Positions 14,881 through 18,267 of a DNA stretch of 18,267 nt are shown here, piece after piece. The notes under the pieces were generated by a model that did no database searches, was not told the origin of the DNA, and saw only the letters and a program-made list of their open reading frames with translations. Positions within the stretch are counted from its first letter, which is position 1. Every line of letters begins with the position of its first letter. The translations under genes were made by a program, and so were the position numbers. The stretch is from an uncultured Bacteroidales bacterium (GTDB lineage: Bacteria > Bacteroidota > Bacteroidia > Bacteroidales > UBA932), in assembly GCA_937890845.1 (NCBI GenBank), contig CALADR010000001.1, forward strand, positions 1-18,267, read 5' to 3'.

Positions 14881-14912
14881 TTTTAACACGGTTTCCAACA
14901 GGTTTTCAACAG
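14881..14912 (+). repeat. Three 11-bp tandem repeats just upstream of mfd
   Basis: Imperfect tandem units GGTTTTAACAC, GGTTTCCAACA and GGTTTTCAACA run back to back and end 15 nt before the mfd start codon. They resemble weak DnaA boxes or could be an operator for mfd. Confidence 0.6.
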
Positions 14913-14926
14913 AAAAAATTACATAA

Positions 14927-16351
14927 ATGTTAATAAGTCCAAAATCAACAGAAGTACTTGCTGAAAGAATTTCTTTGTCTAAAGAAGTCTATTGCAGTGG
15001 TCTGATTCTGTCTGCAAAGTGGTTTGTTTTATCCGGAATTGCCAGAAGCGGAGTGCATATGATAATCTTGCCGGATAAAGAGTCTGCAGAATATTGTGTT
15101 ACGGATTTGTATAATCTCATAGAAGGAGACAGGGTATTTTTCCTCCCTGATTCAGGGCATAGTCTTGAAAGGAGTAATTACAAATCTTCGCTCAGCGTGC
15201 AACGTACTTCAGCGATAAGCAAACTGTCACAATACAAAGAAAAGGAAGGCCTTTTGGTTGTTGTTACTTATCCGGAAGCCTTGGAAGAGAAAATTCCGGG
15301 AGGAAAGCATATATCTGACTCTTTGCTTAGGCTGAATGTCGGTGATGAAATAAGCCATGATAAGATCATAAGTATTCTTGCTTCTGAAAATTTCGAAAGG
15401 GTAGATTTTGTGGCGGCTCCAGGGCAGTTTGCAATAAGGGGAGGTATAGTAGATATATTTTCATATTCTTTCAACAATCCTTTCCGTATTTCTTTTTTCG
15501 GTGATGAGATAGACAGTATCAATGTATTTGATTGCAATACACAGTTGTCAAAGGAAAAAGTTTCAACAGCTGATATTTATCCAGATTTGTCAGGGATCAA
15601 TACTGAATATGAGGATTATATTACATCTGTATTGCTTCCTGAAAATGCATGTGTCTGGCTTGATTCTTCTGATGCATATTGCAAAGATTCTTTTTTCGGA
15701 ACTCTTTCCCATTTCAGAAAGGTTTTTCTAGATATTCCACTTTCTTCGCATAAGGTGGATTCTGTTGACTTTGATATTGCTCCACAGCCAGTTTTCAACA
15801 AGAATTTTGAACTTCTGACAGAAGATATAAGGACCAGAATAGAGAAAGGGTACAAGGTGATTATATTCGGAGACAAGGAGTCTCAACTGGAAAGATTAAG
15901 GTCTATTCTTTCTCAGAATGGAGGTCTTATCCCCGAGTTCCGGTCGTCTGGCAATATTCACAGTGGTTTCATAGACCGTGAGAACAAGGTGTGCTGTTAT
16001 TCAGATCATGAGATTTTCGACAGATTCCATAGAGTTACGGTGCGCCGGACGGTGGAAAAGAGTGAGCAACTTACAATCAATGACCTTACTTCATTCAATA
16101 TAGGAGATTATGTAGTACATATAGATCATGGAGTGGGGATATTTGGCGGTCTTGTAAGGATGATTGACGATAAGGGGCGTATTCACGAAGTTGTGAAAAT
16201 ATCTTACAAGGACAACGATGTTGTGTTTGTTTCAGTTCATTCACTGCATAAAATTTCCCGTTACCGTTCTAAGGAAGGCGAGCCGCCAAAAATAAATAAA
16301 TTAGGATCCAAGACTTGGCAGAATCTTAAAAACATACTAAGGCAAAGGTAA
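14927..16351 (+). CDS. mfd: Transcription-repair coupling factor Mfd, N-terminal part (frameshifted)
   Basis: Mfd removes RNA polymerase stalled at DNA lesions and recruits UvrA. This 474-residue reading frame holds the UvrB-like N-terminal module (about 1-260, including AAPGQFAIRGGIVDIFSY near 165), a middle linker domain, and the RNA-polymerase-interacting CarD-like domain from about 388 (FNIGDYVVHIDHGVGIFGGL). It ends with the conserved HKISRYRSKEGEPPKINKLG. After NLKN the frame departs from the family sequence and ends six codons later at a TAA (16349-16351), while the expected VKDIAKDL... continues in the -1 frame. The translocase half follows directly, so this is one gene broken by a single-base change. 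The start is ATG 14927. Confidence 0.9.
   Translation: MLISPKSTEVLAERISLSKEVYCSGLILSAKWFVLSGIARSGVHMIILPDKESAEYCVTDLYNLIEGDRVFFLPDSGHSLERSNYKSSLSVQRTSAISKLSQYKEKEGLLVVVTYPEALEEKIPGGKHISDSLLRLNVGDEISHDKIISILASENFERVDFVAAPGQFAIRGGIVDIFSYSFNNPFRISFFGDEIDSINVFDCNTQLSKEKVSTADIYPDLSGINTEYEDYITSVLLPENACVWLDSSDAYCKDSFFGTLSHFRKVFLDIPLSSHKVDSVDFDIAPQPVFNKNFELLTEDIRTRIEKGYKVIIFGDKESQLERLRSILSQNGGLIPEFRSSGNIHSGFIDRENKVCCYSDHEIFDRFHRVTVRRTVEKSEQLTINDLTSFNIGDYVVHIDHGVGIFGGLVRMIDDKGRIHEVVKISYKDNDVVFVSVHSLHKISRYRSKEGEPPKINKLGSKTWQNLKNILRQR
16330..16351 (+). other. Frameshift site within mfd
   Basis: The upstream frame must be left between 16330 (the -1 frame has a TAA at 16327-16329) and 16349 (stop of the first frame). 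Restoring one A to the A-run at 16328-16332 gives LKKHTKAKVKDIAKDLI, which matches the Bacteroidales Mfd pattern with no missing residue. No standard slippery heptamer is in phase, so a mutation or a sequencing/assembly error in the homopolymer is the simplest reading. Confidence 0.8.
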
Positions 16352-16431
16352 AAGACATTGCCAAAGACCTGATACAGCTATATGCAAAAAGAAAAAATGC
16401 CAGGGGATTTGCCTTTTCTCCTGATTCTTAT

Positions 16432-18123
16432 ATGCAGCAGGAACTTGAATCTTCCTTTATATACGAGGATACACCAGATCAGGAAAAGGCTGTCAAGGCT
16501 GTTAAATCAGATATGGAAGATAATTGTCCTATGGACAGACTTGTTTGCGGAGATGTTGGGTTCGGTAAGACAGAAGTGGCAGTAAGAGCGGCATTCAAAG
16601 CTGTAGCAGACAGCAAGCAGGTTGCTGTTCTGGTGCCTACTACCATTCTGTCATTGCAGCATTACAATACTTTCAAAAACAGGTTGAAGGATTTTCCGTG
16701 CAACATAGACTTTGTAAGCCGTCTCAGGACAGCAAAGGAAATCTCCGATATTCAAGATCGTCTGAAAAACGGCAGAATTGATATTGTCATAGGTACCCAT
16801 AAGCTTTTGGGGAAAGGATTTGAATTTAAAGATCTGGGGCTTCTTATAATAGACGAGGAACAGAAATTCGGTGTCACTTCAAAAGAAAAACTCAGACAGT
16901 TGAAAGCAGATGTGGATACATTGACGCTTACAGCTACTCCTATACCAAGGACATTGCAGTTTTCACTTTTAGGTGCAAGGGACCTTTCAATAATTAATAC
17001 TCCCCCGCCTAACAGGATTCCAGTCCAGACAGAAATTATGCTTTTTGACGGAGATGAAGTAAAAGGGATAATCAATTATGAACTTAACAGAGGAGGACAG
17101 ATTTTTTTCGTACACAACAGGGTGGAAGAACTTCAGTCAATACACGATATTCTTCACAGGCTTGTACCGGATATGAAAATCTGTGTAGCTCACGGTCAGA
17201 TGGAATCCAAGGTTCTTGAAAACAAGATAATGGATTTTATGGCCGGAGATTATGATATGCTGTTATGTACAACTATTATAGAAAACGGACTTGATGTTCC
17301 AAATGCAAATACTATAATAATAAACCAGGCCCAGAACATAGGTCTTAGTGACCTGCATCAGCTAAGGGGACGAGTGGGAAGGTCAAATAAGAAAGCTTTC
17401 TGTTATCTGATAGTTCCTCCTCTTGTTTCTATTACTGATGAAGCGAAGCGCAGACTTAAGGCCATAGAAGCTTTTTCCGACCTTGGAAGCGGATTCAATA
17501 TTGCTATGCAGGATTTGGATATAAGGGGTGCGGGCAATCTTTTGGGTGCAGAGCAAAGCGGATTTATTTCTGATATGGGACTGGAAACATATCAGAAAAT
17601 ATTGGCAGAGGCAATGGAGGAATTGGGCGTTGAAACCGGAATAAATTCTGTAAGTGTCTCTTCCGGTGCAATCGTTGCGGATTGTACTATAGAAACAGAT
17701 CAGACTGCTCTTATTCCTGACAGTTATATGAATGTAACAGCAGAAAAAATCAGAATATACAAGGAACTGGATTCTATGAAAGATGAGAAAAGTCTGGATT
17801 TGATGAAAAACAGGATCTCAGACAGATTCGGAAAAATACCTGATGAGCTTGAACGGTTGTTTGAAATAGTGAAAATAAGAAACCTTGCCGGCAATATGGG
17901 ATTTGAAAAAGTTATCATAAAAAATAATGTGATGATAGCTTTCTTTATATCAAATCCTATGTCCCAGTATTACAGGTCAGGAAAATTTGCAGACATCCTT
18001 ATGAAAATAAGTGAAAATGACAAAATCATCGAACTTAAGCAAACAGATGACAAACTAAGGATATTCGTTAAAAATGTTCCTGATTTAAAAAAGGCATATC
18101 AGTTGTTATCGAAATTGAATTAA
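16432..18123 (+). CDS. mfd: Transcription-repair coupling factor Mfd, translocase and C-terminal part (frameshifted)
   Basis: Second half of the broken mfd. Homology extends upstream of the first ATG (16432) to about 16330, so 16432 is only the first internal methionine and not a real gene start. Residue numbers here count from that ATG. The RecG-like superfamily 2 translocase motifs are intact: Walker A GDVGFGKTE (40-48), Walker B DEEQ (141-144), TATPIPRT (167-174), and motif VI QLRGRVGR (310-317). The segment after this includes the TRG element that couples ATP use to DNA movement. The C-terminal autoinhibitory/UvrA-binding TRCF domain runs to the end. Both parts together would give about 1065 residues, roughly the family size. 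No other damage was seen, which argues for a recent or artefactual frameshift. Confidence 0.9.
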   Translation: MQQELESSFIYEDTPDQEKAVKAVKSDMEDNCPMDRLVCGDVGFGKTEVAVRAAFKAVADSKQVAVLVPTTILSLQHYNTFKNRLKDFPCNIDFVSRLRTAKEISDIQDRLKNGRIDIVIGTHKLLGKGFEFKDLGLLIIDEEQKFGVTSKEKLRQLKADVDTLTLTATPIPRTLQFSLLGARDLSIINTPPPNRIPVQTEIMLFDGDEVKGIINYELNRGGQIFFVHNRVEELQSIHDILHRLVPDMKICVAHGQMESKVLENKIMDFMAGDYDMLLCTTIIENGLDVPNANTIIINQAQNIGLSDLHQLRGRVGRSNKKAFCYLIVPPLVSITDEAKRRLKAIEAFSDLGSGFNIAMQDLDIRGAGNLLGAEQSGFISDMGLETYQKILAEAMEELGVETGINSVSVSSGAIVADCTIETDQTALIPDSYMNVTAEKIRIYKELDSMKDEKSLDLMKNRISDRFGKIPDELERLFEIVKIRNLAGNMGFEKVIIKNNVMIAFFISNPMSQYYRSGKFADILMKISENDKIIELKQTDDKLRIFVKNVPDLKKAYQLLSKLN

Positions 18124-18144
18124 TATTACTATTTTTGAAAAATT

Positions 18145-18267
18145 GTGGCGAATTTAATAATAGATATAGGAAATACAGCTCTGAAAGCAGCATGGTCTGA
18201 CGGGATGACTATTGGAAAGACCTACAGATACCAGGGAGAGCGCGTTGCAGACTTTATACTTGATTTG
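18145..18267 (+). CDS. coaX: Type III pantothenate kinase CoaX, N-terminal fragment cut by window edge
   Basis: CoaX phosphorylates pantothenate in the first step of coenzyme A synthesis and belongs to the ASKHA (acetate/sugar kinase-Hsp70-actin) fold. The 41 visible codons start at a GTG and read VANLIIDIGNTALKAAWSDG, the phosphate-1 motif (DxGNTxxK) that opens this family, followed by KTYRYQGERVADFILDL. The start lies 21 nt after the mfd stop codon and both are on the plus strand, so co-transcription is possible. The rest of the gene is outside the window. Confidence 0.85.
   Translation, partial: MANLIIDIGNTALKAAWSDGMTIGKTYRYQGERVADFILDL

Larger units (their letters stand above)
14641..14926. 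other. A+T-rich divergent region with DnaA-box-like repeats (candidate oriC)
   Basis: 286 bp at about 77% A+T; the left 180 bp reach about 81%. On the minus strand, TTATCAACA at 14710-14718 differs by one base from the DnaA box TTATCCACA. TTATCAATA at 14737-14745 (plus) differs by two. Near mfd, three related 9-mers occur at an 11-bp pitch: TTTTAACAC (14881), TTTCCAACA (14892) and TTTTCAACA (14903), about one helical turn apart. Such a combination of a possible unwinding region and phased boxes fits a replication origin. A+T-richness is also normal between divergent genes, so this remains a candidate. The region also holds the ruvB promoter. Confidence 0.4.

Noticed and set aside
16327..16351. 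Programmed ribosomal frameshifting in mfd
   Set aside because: No in-phase X XXY YYZ heptamer is present (the candidate is T AAA AAC), and Mfd is not known to be made this way; a lost base is simpler.
14927..18123. Two separate genes for the two Mfd halves
   Set aside because: Homology runs without a gap through the junction, and the second half has no start codon at its true beginning.
1..18267. CRISPR arrays, tRNA/rRNA genes, IS elements, phage or integrase genes
   Set aside because: No regularly spaced repeats, cloverleaf-like sequences, transposase or integrase motifs were seen on either strand.

Overview
The window reads as chromosomal DNA of a Bacteroidales bacterium (phylum Bacteroidota), about 40% G+C. 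The basis is the close match of several proteins to Bacteroidales forms (fumarate reductase FrdA/FrdB, Mfd, TonB, RuvA/RuvB), promoter-like TAnnTTTG boxes, and no clear Shine-Dalgarno sequences. The family cannot be fixed from this sequence. Nothing here looks like a phage, IS element, integron, CRISPR array, tRNA or rRNA; it is mostly housekeeping DNA.

Layout, left to right. 1-2251 (minus strand): an iron-sulfur operon reading sufS, sufE, a DUF59/MIP18-family gene, then the start of folK, which is cut by the window edge. 2535-3679 (plus): two tandem, related genes for small secreted lipoproteins of unknown role. 3740-4327 (plus): ruvA. 4537-7129 (minus): ybeY followed by mnmG. 7327-9317 (plus): tonB, then hflX. 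9504-12235 (minus): frdA-frdB, with no cytochrome b gene beside them. 12322-14640 (minus): ruvB followed by a secreted Ntn-hydrolase. 14927-18123 (plus): mfd, split by a one-base frameshift. 18145-end (plus): the start of coaX.

Features that ordinary gene-calling would miss: (1) a roughly 90-bp element present twice, at 2253-2338 and 7137-7227, each directly before the start codon of a minus-strand gene (sufS and ybeY) and each with a promoter-like box upstream. It has two interleaved inverted repeats (pseudoknot topology) and a reading frame that ends in an ATGA overlap with the following gene. (2) Two perfect copies of the 16-bp parS-type palindrome TGTTCCACGTGGAACA, one in the ruvA/mnmG convergent gap and one inside mnmG. 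(3) A 286-bp intergenic region of about 77% A+T between ruvB and mfd with DnaA-box-like 9-mers, three of them spaced at 11 bp. Together with the gene orientations, (2) and (3) suggest that the window lies near the chromosome origin; that is an inference.

Functionally the window combines Fe-S cluster supply (SufS/SufE/DUF59) with an Fe-S enzyme (FrdB), DNA repair and recombination (RuvA, RuvB, Mfd), RNA and ribosome maintenance (YbeY, MnmG, HflX), outer-membrane energy coupling (TonB), and cofactor synthesis (FolK, CoaX).
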